NCBI GenBank assembly: GCA_016720855.1 | Contig: JADKJU010000001.1 | Location: 1,558,445-1,622,444 of the forward strand | Length of the DNA stretch: 64,000 nucleotides | DNA from: Betaproteobacteria bacterium | Lineage (GTDB): Bacteria > Pseudomonadota > Gammaproteobacteria > Burkholderiales > Usitatibacteraceae | Direction of reading: 5' to 3' | Made by a program: the position numbers and the translations under genes | In this document: in pieces, positions 53,200 to 61,691 of the stretch | How the letters are laid out: the number at the start of each line of letters is the position of its first letter | Position numbering within the stretch: position 1 is the first letter of the stretch | The notes under the pieces: model-generated | What the model saw: only the letters and a program-made list of their open reading frames with translations | What the model was told of the DNA's origin: nothing | The model's database searches: none

Positions 53200-55023
53200 A
53201 TGCAAGCCCACGCCTCGCCCGTCCCCGGGGCCGCCCTTACCCGCAACGCGAAGCTCCTGAAGTGGGTCGCGGACATCGCCGCCCTTACCCAGCCGGACGC
53301 CATCCACTGGTGCGACGGCTCGCAGGAGGAATACGACCGCCTGTGCGCGCAGCTGGTCGAGGCGGGAATCTTCCGGCGGCTGAACGACAAGCTGCGTCCC
53401 AACTCCTACCTCGCCCTCTCCGACCCTTCGGACGTGGCGCGCGTCGAGGACCGCACCTTCATCTGCTCGAAGAAGAAGGACGACGCCGGCCCCACCAACA
53501 ACTGGGTGGAGCCCGCCGAGATGCGCGCCACCCTGAAGGGCCTCTTCAAGGGCTGCATGCGCGGGCGCACGATGTACGTGGTGCCCTTCAGCATGGGCCC
53601 CATCGGCTCGCACATCGCCTACATCGGCGTCGAGATCTCCGATAGCGCCTACGTCGCGGTCAACATGAAGCTCATGACGCGCATGGGCGCGGCAGTGCTC
53701 GCCACCCTGGGCGACAACGGCAGCTTCGTTCCCTGCGTGCACTCCGTCGGCGCGCCGCTCGCCGCGGGCGAAAAGGACGTCGTGTGGCCCTGCAACAAGG
53801 ACCACAAGTACATCGTCCACTTCCCCGAGGACAAGGAGATCTGGTCCTACGGCTCCGGGTACGGCGGCAACGCGTTGCTGGGCAAGAAGTGCTTCGCGCT
53901 GCGCATCGCCTCCGTCATGGGCCGCGAGCAGGGCTGGCTCGCCGAGCACATGCTCATCCTGGGCGTGCAATCCCCCGAGGGCGTGAAGCACTACGTGACC
54001 GCCGCGTTTCCGTCCGCCTGCGGCAAGACCAATTTCGCCATGCTCATCCCGCCGCCCGCCTTCAAGGGCTGGAAGGTGACGACGATCGGCGACGACATCG
54101 CCTGGATCAAGCCGGGCGAGGACGGGCGGCTGCACGCCATCAACCCGGAGGCGGGCTTCTTCGGCGTGGCGCCCGGCACGGGCTACGACACCAACCCGAA
54201 CTGCATGGAAGCCGTCAAGACCAACACCATCTTCACCAACGTGGCGCTCACGCCCGAGGGGGACGTGTGGTGGGAGGGCATGACGAAGGAAGCTCCCCCG
54301 AAGCTCACCGACTGGACGGGCAAGGAGTGGACGCCGGGCTGCGGCCGCCCCGCGGCGCACCCCAACTCGCGCTTCACCGTCGCCGCCACGCAGTCGCCCT
54401 CGATCGACCCGGCGTGGGACGACCCGAAGGGCGTTCCGATTTCCGCGTTCGTCTTCGGCGGCCGCCGCTCCTCGACCGTGCCGCTGGTGACGGAAGCGGC
54501 CACCTGGGACCACGGCGTTTACATGGCCGCCACCCTCGGCTCCGAAACGACCGCCGCCATCACCGGGAAGGTGGGCGTGGTGCGCCGCGACCCGTTCGCG
54601 ATGCTCGCCTTCTGCGGCTACAACATGAGCGACTACTTCGCCCACTGGATCGAGATGGGGCGCAAGGTCGCCTACCCGCCCAAGATCTACCTGGTGAACT
54701 GGTTCCGCAAGAACGCCGAAGGCCGGTACGTCTGGCCCGGCTACGGCGAGAACATGCGCGTGCTCAAGTGGATCGTCGAGCGCGTCGAAGGGCTCTCCGA
54801 CGCCGAGCGCACGCCCCTGGGCTACGTGCCGCGGCACAAGGACATCGACTGGAGCGGCATGGACTCGTTCGGGGCGGACAAGTACCTCTCCATCTCCGCC
54901 ATCGACGAGGCGACGTGGAGGCAGGAGCTGCCCCTGCACCGCGAACTCTTCGACAAGCTGGGCTCGCGCCTGCCGGTCGAGGTGAGGCAGCGCTTCGAGT
55001 CGCTCGCGGAAAAGCTGGGCTGA
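53200..55023 (+). CDS. pckG: Phosphoenolpyruvate carboxykinase (GTP)
   Basis: 607-residue gluconeogenic enzyme making PEP from oxaloacetate with GTP. Blocks seen: FICSKKKDDAGPTNNW, VVPFSMGPIGSHIAYIGVEI, PSACGKTNFAMLIPP (P-loop with the reactive Cys), IGDDIAWIKPGEDG, NTIFTNVALTPEGDVWWEGM and FVFGGRRSSTVPLV. The GTP-type length and motif set are complete. ATG at 53200 has GGAGG eight bases before it; 75 upstream bases stay open but lack a ribosome site. Confidence 0.97.
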   Translation: MQAHASPVPGAALTRNAKLLKWVADIAALTQPDAIHWCDGSQEEYDRLCAQLVEAGIFRRLNDKLRPNSYLALSDPSDVARVEDRTFICSKKKDDAGPTNNWVEPAEMRATLKGLFKGCMRGRTMYVVPFSMGPIGSHIAYIGVEISDSAYVAVNMKLMTRMGAAVLATLGDNGSFVPCVHSVGAPLAAGEKDVVWPCNKDHKYIVHFPEDKEIWSYGSGYGGNALLGKKCFALRIASVMGREQGWLAEHMLILGVQSPEGVKHYVTAAFPSACGKTNFAMLIPPPAFKGWKVTTIGDDIAWIKPGEDGRLHAINPEAGFFGVAPGTGYDTNPNCMEAVKTNTIFTNVALTPEGDVWWEGMTKEAPPKLTDWTGKEWTPGCGRPAAHPNSRFTVAATQSPSIDPAWDDPKGVPISAFVFGGRRSSTVPLVTEAATWDHGVYMAATLGSETTAAITGKVGVVRRDPFAMLAFCGYNMSDYFAHWIEMGRKVAYPPKIYLVNWFRKNAEGRYVWPGYGENMRVLKWIVERVEGLSDAERTPLGYVPRHKDIDWSGMDSFGADKYLSISAIDEATWRQELPLHRELFDKLGSRLPVEVRQRFESLAEKLG

Positions 55024-55024
55024 G

Positions 55025-56161
55025 GTGGCGCAGGCCGGCACCGCAGCAAGGCTCCCGGATCTCGAGACTCCGCGACTCGTCCTCGACGCGGGCCGCATGG
55101 AGGCCAACGTGGCGCGCCTCAAGGCGCACCTCGCCCCGCTGGGGGTTCGCCTTCGCCCGCACGTGAAGACCTGCAAGTCGATCGAGGTCGCGCGCGGCCT
55201 GATGGAGACTTCCGCGGGCCCGATCGCCGTCTCCACGCTCAAGGAAGCCGAGCAGTTCCTGGAGCACGGCGTCACCGACATCCTCTACGCGGTGGGCATC
55301 GCGCCCGCAAAGCTGGACCACGTGCTGGCGCTTCGAAGCCGCGGCGCCGACCTCGCGGTCGTCGTGGACAGTGTCGAGGCCGCCCAGGCGGTGGCGGCGA
55401 GGGGCGCGGGCATTCCCGTCCTCATCGAGATCGATTGCGACGGCCATCGCGCCGGCGTGAAGCCCGGCCACCCCGTCCTCATCGACATCGCCAGGGCGCT
55501 CGCCGCCGGCGCCGAGCCGCGCGGTGTGATGACTCACGCGGGCGACTCCTACAACTGCCGCTCCACCGAGGCCATCGCCGCCATGGCCGGCAGGGAGCGC
55601 GACGCTGTCGTGAAGAGCGCCGCCGTGCTGCGCGCGGCCGGGTTCGCCTCGCCCGTCGTGAGCGTCGGCTCCACGCCGACCGCCACTTTCGCGAAGAACC
55701 TCGATGGCGTCACGGAAGTGCGCGCCGGCGTCTTCGTCTTCCACGACCTCGTGATGGCGGGGCTCGGCGTCTGCGCGGTGGACGACATCGCGCTCAGCGT
55801 GCTCGCCACCGTCGTCGGGCACCAGCGCGAGAAGGGCTGGGTCATCATCGATGGCGGCTGGATGGCGATGTCGCGCGATCGCGGCACCGCGAAGCAGCAG
55901 GTCGACCAGGGCTACGGCCTGGTGTGCGACGAGGACGGACGCGTGATCGGCGACCTGGTCGTCTCCGACGCCAACCAGGAGCACGGCATCGTGAGCCGCC
56001 GGGGCGGCGAGCCCCTCGACGCATCGCGGTATCCCGTAGGCACCCGATTGCGGATCCTTCCCAACCACGCCTGCGCCACCGGCGCGCAGCACGATGCCTA
56101 CCATGTCGTGAGGAGCAGCCCCGAGGTCATCGCCCGGTGGCCGCGCTTCGGCGGCTGGTAG
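55025..56161 (+). CDS. D-threonine aldolase/D-serine dehydratase-like PLP protein
   Basis: 378 residues. Alanine-racemase-type N-terminal PLP barrel (LRPHVKTCKSIEVARGLM, PLP lysine at VKTCK; SVGSTPTATFAKN phosphate loop; VRAGVFVFHD) and a C-terminal D-serine dehydratase-like domain with the metal site pattern GIVSRRGG and NHACATGAQHDAYHVV (His and Cys ligands). Such enzymes cleave D-threonine or dehydrate D-serine, the latter giving an enamine. GTG start one base after the pckG stop, so co-transcribed; a RidA gene follows in 12 bp. Confidence 0.88.
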   Translation: MAQAGTAARLPDLETPRLVLDAGRMEANVARLKAHLAPLGVRLRPHVKTCKSIEVARGLMETSAGPIAVSTLKEAEQFLEHGVTDILYAVGIAPAKLDHVLALRSRGADLAVVVDSVEAAQAVAARGAGIPVLIEIDCDGHRAGVKPGHPVLIDIARALAAGAEPRGVMTHAGDSYNCRSTEAIAAMAGRERDAVVKSAAVLRAAGFASPVVSVGSTPTATFAKNLDGVTEVRAGVFVFHDLVMAGLGVCAVDDIALSVLATVVGHQREKGWVIIDGGWMAMSRDRGTAKQQVDQGYGLVCDEDGRVIGDLVVSDANQEHGIVSRRGGEPLDASRYPVGTRLRILPNHACATGAQHDAYHVVRSSPEVIARWPRFGGW

Positions 56162-56173
56162 CGGAGACCAGCC

Positions 56174-56566
56174 ATGATGAGAACGCTCGAAACCCTCAAC
56201 GCCCCGGGGCTCGCCGGGCCCGCCGGCCACTATTCCCACGCCGTCGTGCACCGCGGCATCGCCTATCTCGCCGGGCAACTGCCCCACGCCGCCCGCGACC
56301 CGGGCCGCAAGCCCGGCACCATCGAGGAGCAGGCGCGCCAGGTGCTCGCGAACATCGACGAGGTGCTGCGGGCCTGCGGCTCGCGGCGCGACCGCGTGCT
56401 GCGCTGCACCGTCTATGTCTCCGACATCGCGCACTGGCCGGCGGTGAACAAGGTCTACGCCGAATTCTTCGGCGAGCACCGCCCCGCGCGCTCGGTGGTG
56501 CCCGTGAACGAGCTGCACCACGGCTATGCGATCGAAGTGGACGTCATCGCGGCGCTGGACGAATGA
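56174..56566 (+). CDS. RidA family enamine/imine deaminase (1)
   Basis: 130 residues of the YjgF/YER057c/UK114 (RidA) fold. Conserved positions: YLAGQLP, EEQARQVLANIDEVLRACG, VLRCTVYVSDIAHWPAVNKV, and the catalytic arginine in RPARSVVPVNEL with the end AIEVDVIAALDE. RidA hydrolyses reactive enamines/imines to keto acids. It lies between the D-amino-acid PLP enzyme and an M20 peptidase, overlapping the latter by ATGA, so a role in disposing of that enzyme's product is likely. Confidence 0.92.
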   Translation: MMRTLETLNAPGLAGPAGHYSHAVVHRGIAYLAGQLPHAARDPGRKPGTIEEQARQVLANIDEVLRACGSRRDRVLRCTVYVSDIAHWPAVNKVYAEFFGEHRPARSVVPVNELHHGYAIEVDVIAALDE

Positions 56567-57978
56567 GCGCCAGCATCGAGGCGGCGGTCCGTGACCGGGC
56601 CGACCGCTTCGTCGCGACGCTGCTCGACTTTGTCCGCATCCCTTCGGTAAGCCTCACCGGCGAGGGCATCGGCGAGGCGGTCGAATTCCTCAGCACGCGA
56701 ATGAAGCACTGGGGGTTCGAAGTCCAGGTGTTCCCCACCGACCACCAGCCCATCGTCTACGGCGAGATCGGCCCGAAGGACGCCGCATTTACCTGGCTCA
56801 CCTACGGCCACTACGACGTGTACCCGGCAGATGCCGGGGCCGAGGGATGGCAGACCGACCCCTGGCAGCCGGTGGTCGACGGCGACCGCATCTGGGGCCG
56901 CGGCACCGGCGACAACAAGGGCCAGCACCTGGCCCTCCTCAATGCCATCGCGCTCTACCGCGAGCTGCACGGCGAATTGCCCATCCGCATCAAGGTGGTG
57001 CTCGAAGGCGACGAGGAGACCGGCAGCCAGCCGCTGCCGACATTCGTCGAGGCGCACCGCGACATGCTGCGCGCGGACCTGTGCTGCTATTCCGACGGGC
57101 CCATGTTCCCCAACGACCAGCCGGTGCTCCTGATGGGCGTGCGCGGCATCCTGGGGCTCGAGTTCGCGGCCACGGGCGCGATGCGCAACCTGCATTCCGG
57201 CAACTTCGGCGGCGTGGCCCCGAATCCCACGCTCGACCTGATCCACCTGCTGGCCGAGATGGTGGACCGTGACGGCAAGCTCCTCGTGCCCGGCGCGGGG
57301 CATGCCGATGTGAGAATCACGCCGTCCGAAGCCGCGGCGGTGGAGTCACTGCCGCTGGACCGCGAGGGCGTGATGGCGAGCATGGGCGTGGCTCCCTCGG
57401 TGCCGGACAACGAATTCCACGAGCGCCTGATGCTCCGGCCCGCCTTCAACGTCTCCGGTTTCGCGTCCGGCTACACGGGCAACGGGCACAAGACCATCAT
57501 CTTCAGGCAAGCGCTCGCCAAGGCGGACATCCGGCTCGTGGGCGGGCAGGACCCGGCGCAGGTTCTCGCGAGCGTGCGCAAGTTCGCCGCGGACAGGGGT
57601 TACACGGGCATCGCGATTCGGGAACTCAAGGCGACGCCCGCCTCGCGCACCTCGCTCGACAGCCCGTTCGTGCCGGCAGTCAAGGCGGCGGTGGCGAAGG
57701 GCTTCGGGCGGGAGCCGCTGGTGGTGCCCAGCCTGGGCGGGACCACGCCCGACTACGTCTTCACGAAGCTGCTCGGCCTGCCATCCATCGTGGTGCCGCT
57801 GGCCCCGTACGACGAGAACAACCACGCGCCCAACGAATCGACCAAGGTGTCGCTGTACCTCGCCGGGATCCGGTCGGGGATGCGGCTCATCGAGCAGTTG
57901 GGACGCGATGCCGCTGGGGAATCGCCGACCCGTGCAATGCCCGCCTCCGACCCGAACCGGCAGTCCGGTCCGTCCTGA
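56563..57978 (+). CDS. M20 family dipeptidase
   Basis: 471-residue cytosolic metallopeptidase of the M20/ArgE/DapE group. Zinc-site blocks: LTYGHYDVYPAD (His, Asp), GRGTGDNKGQHLAL (Asp bridging), LEGDEETGSQPLP (general base Glu-Glu) and the late NNHAPNESTKVSLYLAGI with His ligand. Dimerisation domain lies between (ATGAMRNLHSGNFGG). It cuts dipeptides or related amides. ATG overlaps the RidA stop; last gene of the pckG-started run. Confidence 0.93.
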   Translation: MSASIEAAVRDRADRFVATLLDFVRIPSVSLTGEGIGEAVEFLSTRMKHWGFEVQVFPTDHQPIVYGEIGPKDAAFTWLTYGHYDVYPADAGAEGWQTDPWQPVVDGDRIWGRGTGDNKGQHLALLNAIALYRELHGELPIRIKVVLEGDEETGSQPLPTFVEAHRDMLRADLCCYSDGPMFPNDQPVLLMGVRGILGLEFAATGAMRNLHSGNFGGVAPNPTLDLIHLLAEMVDRDGKLLVPGAGHADVRITPSEAAAVESLPLDREGVMASMGVAPSVPDNEFHERLMLRPAFNVSGFASGYTGNGHKTIIFRQALAKADIRLVGGQDPAQVLASVRKFAADRGYTGIAIRELKATPASRTSLDSPFVPAVKAAVAKGFGREPLVVPSLGGTTPDYVFTKLLGLPSIVVPLAPYDENNHAPNESTKVSLYLAGIRSGMRLIEQLGRDAAGESPTRAMPASDPNRQSGPS

Positions 57979-58274
57979 AGGAATTTTCCGGCGATATTGT
58001 GTCGGCCGTTGACCTGGCGCAGGACACCGGGCGCGTATGGGGAGAGTATTTTCAGGTAAGGGGTGCTATGTCGGTATTGTCAGCGAGTAGCATCCGGTGA
58101 TGGTTGGAATGCCAACCTGCTTGCGCCGAGACCAGCCCATGGTCAGCGCCCCTTGATTCCGGGTCCGGCATGCGTGCAAGGCCCGGGGTGGTTCGGATGT
58201 GGCGCGATGCCGGATGTTGCCGGAAGTGCTGTGGGGATCTCGCCCCGCAGGGAAGGCAATAGGAGGTATCAGCC
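57979..58274. other. Gene-free stretch of lower GC before small membrane gene
   Basis: About 300 bp without a supported gene. It is lower in G+C than its surroundings and holds a perfect short hairpin GGTTGG-AATG-CCAACC at 58102-58117. TTGACC at about 58010 could be a -35 element but no good -10 follows. AGGAGGTATCAGCC at the right end is the ribosome site of the next gene. Nothing else was identified. Confidence 0.5.
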
Positions 58275-58580
58275 ATGTCTGAAATCCGTCTGGATTCGGT
58301 GCCGGAAGGCAGCGCGAAGAGTGTTCCCCATTGGGTGAATCATGTCTTTTGGGGCAGTGTCGCCGGGCTGGCCATCGGCTTGATCACGGTATTCCTGCTG
58401 ACCACATTTCATGGCGGAGCCATGGGACTGTCTCCATCCGCATGCGTGGCCCTGGGCTGCACCATGACGCTATTGCTCAGTCAGCCGGCCGGGATCGTCG
58501 GTATGATTGCAGGAGCGGCGATTGGAGCGGTGGTCGGCGGTGCCGCTCACCGCATCCGTCATCAACCGCGTGCACTTTAG
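58275..58580 (+). CDS. Small two-helix membrane protein
   Basis: 101 residues with AGGAGG before the ATG. After a polar N-terminal part (SEIRLDSVPEGSAKSVPHW) come two or three hydrophobic stretches, VFWGSVAGLAIGLITVFLL, a middle segment around ACVALGCTMTLLL and a Gly/Ala-rich IVGMIAGAAIGAVVGGAAH that looks like a glycine-zipper. I do not recognise the family. Codon use and G+C are lower than in neighbours, hinting at a different origin. Confidence 0.7.
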   Translation: MSEIRLDSVPEGSAKSVPHWVNHVFWGSVAGLAIGLITVFLLTTFHGGAMGLSPSACVALGCTMTLLLSQPAGIVGMIAGAAIGAVVGGAAHRIRHQPRAL

Positions 58581-58783
58581 GGGTTTGCGCGTTGCCGGGC
58601 GGGGATCGCGACCGTCCGGGCGCCCCCGGTTGAGACATCGGTTTCAGTCACATCGCCGCTGACGACCTGGACCGGAAATCGATCGTTTCCACGCCCCGTC
58701 ACCCTGATTGCGCGGGCTGCAAGGCGGGCTGCGAGCCCAGGATCGAAAATGAACCCGGATAACCAACCGGAAGGCGAGAACAC

Positions 58784-59785
58784 ATGGAATACCGCAACCT
58801 CGGCCGCAGCGGCCTGAAAGTCTCCCCCCTGTGCCTGGGCACGATGATGTTCGGCGAGCGCACGGACTACGCCGAGTCCGCGCGCATCGTGGCCTCGGCG
58901 AAGAATGCCGGCGTCAACTTCATCGACACGGCCGACGTGTACGCGAAGTTCGAATCCGAGAAGATCGTCGGCAAGCTCATCGCGGGCGACCGCGACCACT
59001 GGGTGCTGGCCACCAAGGTCGGCAACCCCGTGGGCGACGGGCCCAACGAGCGCGGCACGGGCAGGAAGCGCCTGCTGCAGGCCATCGACCAGAGCCTGGA
59101 CCGGCTGGGCACCGACTACGTGGACATCTACTACCTGCACAAGGATTTCGCCGACATGCCCCTGGAGGAAACGGTCGAGGCCATGGGCGACATCGTGGCG
59201 AGCGGCAAGGCACGGTTCTTCGGCCTCTCCAATTTCCGTGGCTGGCGGATCGCGGAAGTGGTGCGCCTGTGCGGGGAGCTGGGCGTTGCCCGTCCCGTGG
59301 TATGCCAGCCCTACTACAACGCCATGAATCGCCAGCCGGAAGCCGAGATCCTGCCCGCCTGCCACCATTACGGCATCGGCGTGGTGCCCTACAGCCCGCT
59401 GGCGCGTGGCGTGCTGGTGGGCAAGTACAGGCCGGGCGAGGCGCCGCCCCCCGACACGCGCGCGGGACGTGCCGACAAGCGGATGATGGAAACGGAATTT
59501 CGCGCCGAATCGCTCGCGATGGCGCAGACGCTCAAGGCGCACGCGGAGAAGAAGGGATTGAGCGCCACGCAGTTCGCGTTCAACTGGGTGCTGGCCAACC
59601 GCATCGTCACGAGCGTCATCGCGGGGCCGCGCACGCTGGAGCAGTGGGAAGGCTACGTGAGCGCGCTCGGCAAGACGCTGGATGCCGGGGACGAGGCGCT
59701 GGTCGATTCGCTGGTGGTCACGGGACATCCGTCCACGCCGGGGTACAACGACCCGGCGTATCCGCTGACGGGACGGATGGTCTGA
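58784..59785 (+). CDS. Aldo/keto reductase
   Basis: 333-residue NADPH-dependent TIM-barrel oxidoreductase. Family marks: MEYRNLGRSGLKVSPLCLGT, the catalytic Asp/Tyr in NFIDTADVYAKFESEKIVG, the Lys in VLATKVGNP, His in IYYLHKDFADMPLEETVEAM and FFGLSNFRGWRIAEV, and cofactor-binding PYSPLARGVLVGKY. Similar to YajO/Gpr-type subfamilies that act on aldehydes and methylglyoxal. Stands alone between a small membrane protein and a convergent RidA gene. Confidence 0.93.
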   Translation: MEYRNLGRSGLKVSPLCLGTMMFGERTDYAESARIVASAKNAGVNFIDTADVYAKFESEKIVGKLIAGDRDHWVLATKVGNPVGDGPNERGTGRKRLLQAIDQSLDRLGTDYVDIYYLHKDFADMPLEETVEAMGDIVASGKARFFGLSNFRGWRIAEVVRLCGELGVARPVVCQPYYNAMNRQPEAEILPACHHYGIGVVPYSPLARGVLVGKYRPGEAPPPDTRAGRADKRMMETEFRAESLAMAQTLKAHAEKKGLSATQFAFNWVLANRIVTSVIAGPRTLEQWEGYVSALGKTLDAGDEALVDSLVVTGHPSTPGYNDPAYPLTGRMV

Positions 59786-59794
59786 CGGCGCGAC

Positions 59795-60142
59795 TCAGAC
59801 CGCCGCGACCACCATGATCTCGATCTTGTAGGCAGGATTGGCGAGCTTTGCCTCGAGGGTCGCGCGCGCCGGCGTGTGACCCGGCACCACCCAGCGCTCC
59901 CACACGGAATTCATCGCCGCGAAATCGCCCATGTCGGGCAGGAAGATCTGCGCGGTGAGGATCTTCGTCTTGTCGCTGCCCGCCTCCCCCAGCAGCCGGT
60001 CGATGGAGGCGAGCACCTCCTCGGTCTGGCCGATGATGTCGCGGGTCATGTCCGCCGCCACCTGCCCGGCGAGATAGACGGTGCCGTTGTGCACGACCAT
60101 CTCGGACAGGCGCTTGGCCACGTGGAATCTCTGGATCGTCAT
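59795..60142 (-). CDS. RidA family enamine/imine deaminase (2)
   Basis: 115-residue RidA-fold protein, more compact than copy 1. Conserved blocks: VVHNGTVYLAGQVAADM, TEEVLASIDRLLGEAGSDKT, IFLPDMGDFAAMNSVWERWV and the catalytic arginine in GHTPARATLEAKLANP. It sits 34 bp downstream of the threonine dehydratase gene, whose product 2-aminocrotonate is the classic RidA substrate, so it most likely speeds release of 2-ketobutyrate. Confidence 0.92.
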   Translation of the reverse strand: MTIQRFHVAKRLSEMVVHNGTVYLAGQVAADMTRDIIGQTEEVLASIDRLLGEAGSDKTKILTAQIFLPDMGDFAAMNSVWERWVVPGHTPARATLEAKLANPAYKIEIMVVAAV

Positions 60143-60176
60143 TGCTGCTCCTGTTTCGTCGTTGTCGGAAAATCGG

Positions 60177-61391
60177 TCATTCGTCGAAGTTGCGCGCGCG
60201 GGCCGTGAAGCCGCAGGCGTTCAGGGCAGCCACGATCTCGCGCACGTGATCGGGGTTGCGCGTCTTCAGGACGAGGTCCACCTCGGCGTTCTGCACCGCG
60301 AGGTGCGTGAAGGATCGCTGGTGGTGAACCTCCTCGATGTTCGCGTTCTGCCCGGCCAGGCACGCGGTCACCCGGGCAAGGGAGCCCGGAAGGTCGCGCA
60401 CCTCCACCCGAACGCGCGCCAGGCGGCCGGCACGCACCATGCCGCGCTTGATGATCTCGGCGAGCATCAGGGGGTCGATGTTGCCGCCGCAAAGGACCAG
60501 GCCCACCCGGCGGCCGCGGAACCGCCCCGGCTCGCGCAGCATGGCCGCGAGGCTCGCGGCGCCCGCGCCCTCGACGACCGTCTTCTCGATCTCCAGCAGC
60601 ATCACGATGGCCTGCTCGATGTCGCCCTCGTCCACCAGCAGCATGTCGGACACGAGGCGCGAGACGATTTCCTTCGTGAGGCGTCCGGGCTCCTTCACCG
60701 CGATGCCTTCGGCGATGGTGGAAGTGCCGAACTCGGGCGTCGTTCCGCGTAGCGCGTGGACCATGGAGGGAAAGCGCATCGTCTCCACGCCCACCACCTC
60801 GATCGAGGGCTTCACCGCCTTCGCAGCCGTGGCGATCCCGGCGATGAGACCGCCACCGCCCACGGCGATGAGCAGGCAATCGAGTTGCGGATGGTCGCGC
60901 AGCATCTCGAGCGCGATCGTGCCCTGCCCGGCGATCACCTTCTCGTCATCGTAGGGGTGCACGAGGGTCAGGCCACGCGAGCGTTCCAGCCCGAGCGCGT
61001 GCGCCTTGGCCTCGTCGAAGTCGTCGCCGTGCAGGATCACCTCGACGCCGTGCTTGCGCGTGTGCTCGACCTTCACGAACGGCGTGAAGCGCGGCATCAC
61101 GATCACAGCGGGAATGCCCAGCCGCGCCGCGTGGTACGCCACGCCCTGCGCGTGGTTGCCGGCCGAGCACGCGATGACGCCCTTCCCCGCCGCGGACGAA
61201 TCCAGCGACAGCAGCTTGTTGAGCGCCCCGCGCTCCTTGAACGACGCCGTGAACTGGTGGTTCTCGAACTTGAGGAAAACCTGAGCGCCCGTGATCTCCG
61301 ACAGCGTGCGCGAATGCAGGCAGGGCGTGTCCACCACCTGCCCCTTGATGGCGGCGGCAGCAGCGCGGATGTCGTCGATCGAGACCGTCAT
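60177..61391 (-). CDS. ilvA: Threonine ammonia-lyase, with ACT domain
   Basis: 404-residue PLP enzyme deaminating threonine to 2-ketobutyrate. PLP lysine in TASFKERGALNKL, GNHAQGVAYHAARLGIP, the phosphate loop VGGGGLIAGIATAAKA and LCGGNIDPL are intact. The C-terminal ~80 residues form one ACT domain (RVRVEVRDLPGSLARVTACL), the layout of short, catabolic/TdcB-plus-ACT enzymes rather than the two-ACT-domain biosynthetic IlvA. ATG at 61391 begins the conserved core; longer starts at 61430 or 61442 are possible. Confidence 0.92.
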   Translation of the reverse strand: MTVSIDDIRAAAAAIKGQVVDTPCLHSRTLSEITGAQVFLKFENHQFTASFKERGALNKLLSLDSSAAGKGVIACSAGNHAQGVAYHAARLGIPAVIVMPRFTPFVKVEHTRKHGVEVILHGDDFDEAKAHALGLERSRGLTLVHPYDDEKVIAGQGTIALEMLRDHPQLDCLLIAVGGGGLIAGIATAAKAVKPSIEVVGVETMRFPSMVHALRGTTPEFGTSTIAEGIAVKEPGRLTKEIVSRLVSDMLLVDEGDIEQAIVMLLEIEKTVVEGAGAASLAAMLREPGRFRGRRVGLVLCGGNIDPLMLAEIIKRGMVRAGRLARVRVEVRDLPGSLARVTACLAGQNANIEEVHHQRSFTHLAVQNAEVDLVLKTRNPDHVREIVAALNACGFTARARNFDE

Positions 61392-61462
61392 GCCTCCATT
61401 GTCGACGATTTCGGAGCCTTGGTCAGACATCTCGCATGCCACGTTGCCCGCAATTTCGGACA

Positions 61463-61617
61463 GGGATCAAATGTGTTGGTGTTTTTTTTCGGTTTTTGGC
61501 CAGATGAAATTGAGGCCAGCATCGACTCCGGGGAATTCTCGACATCGATTCGAGCCGTGACGCCCGATGCACCTTGACCTGGCCAAAACCGAAAAAAAAC
61601 ACCAACACATTTGATCC
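61463..61617. mobile_element. Small non-coding element with ~40-bp terminal inverted repeats (copy B)
   Basis: 155 bp: left arm 61463-61503 and right arm 61579-61617 pair except for one extra T in a T run. Arms start GGGATCAAATGTGTTGGTG then T8, CGG, T5, GGCCAG, closely like copy A at 17163-17309 (AAATGTGGTTGGTG, T8). The core again holds TCTCGACAT. No protein. It lies between ilvA start and the end of the D-amino-acid dehydrogenase gene. MITE-like by form. Confidence 0.65.
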
Positions 61618-61691
61618 CGGTGGCGCGCACGGGTCCGGACCCATGACAGGACGGCAACGACGCTGGACAGAACGATGGCGATGCACGCCAC

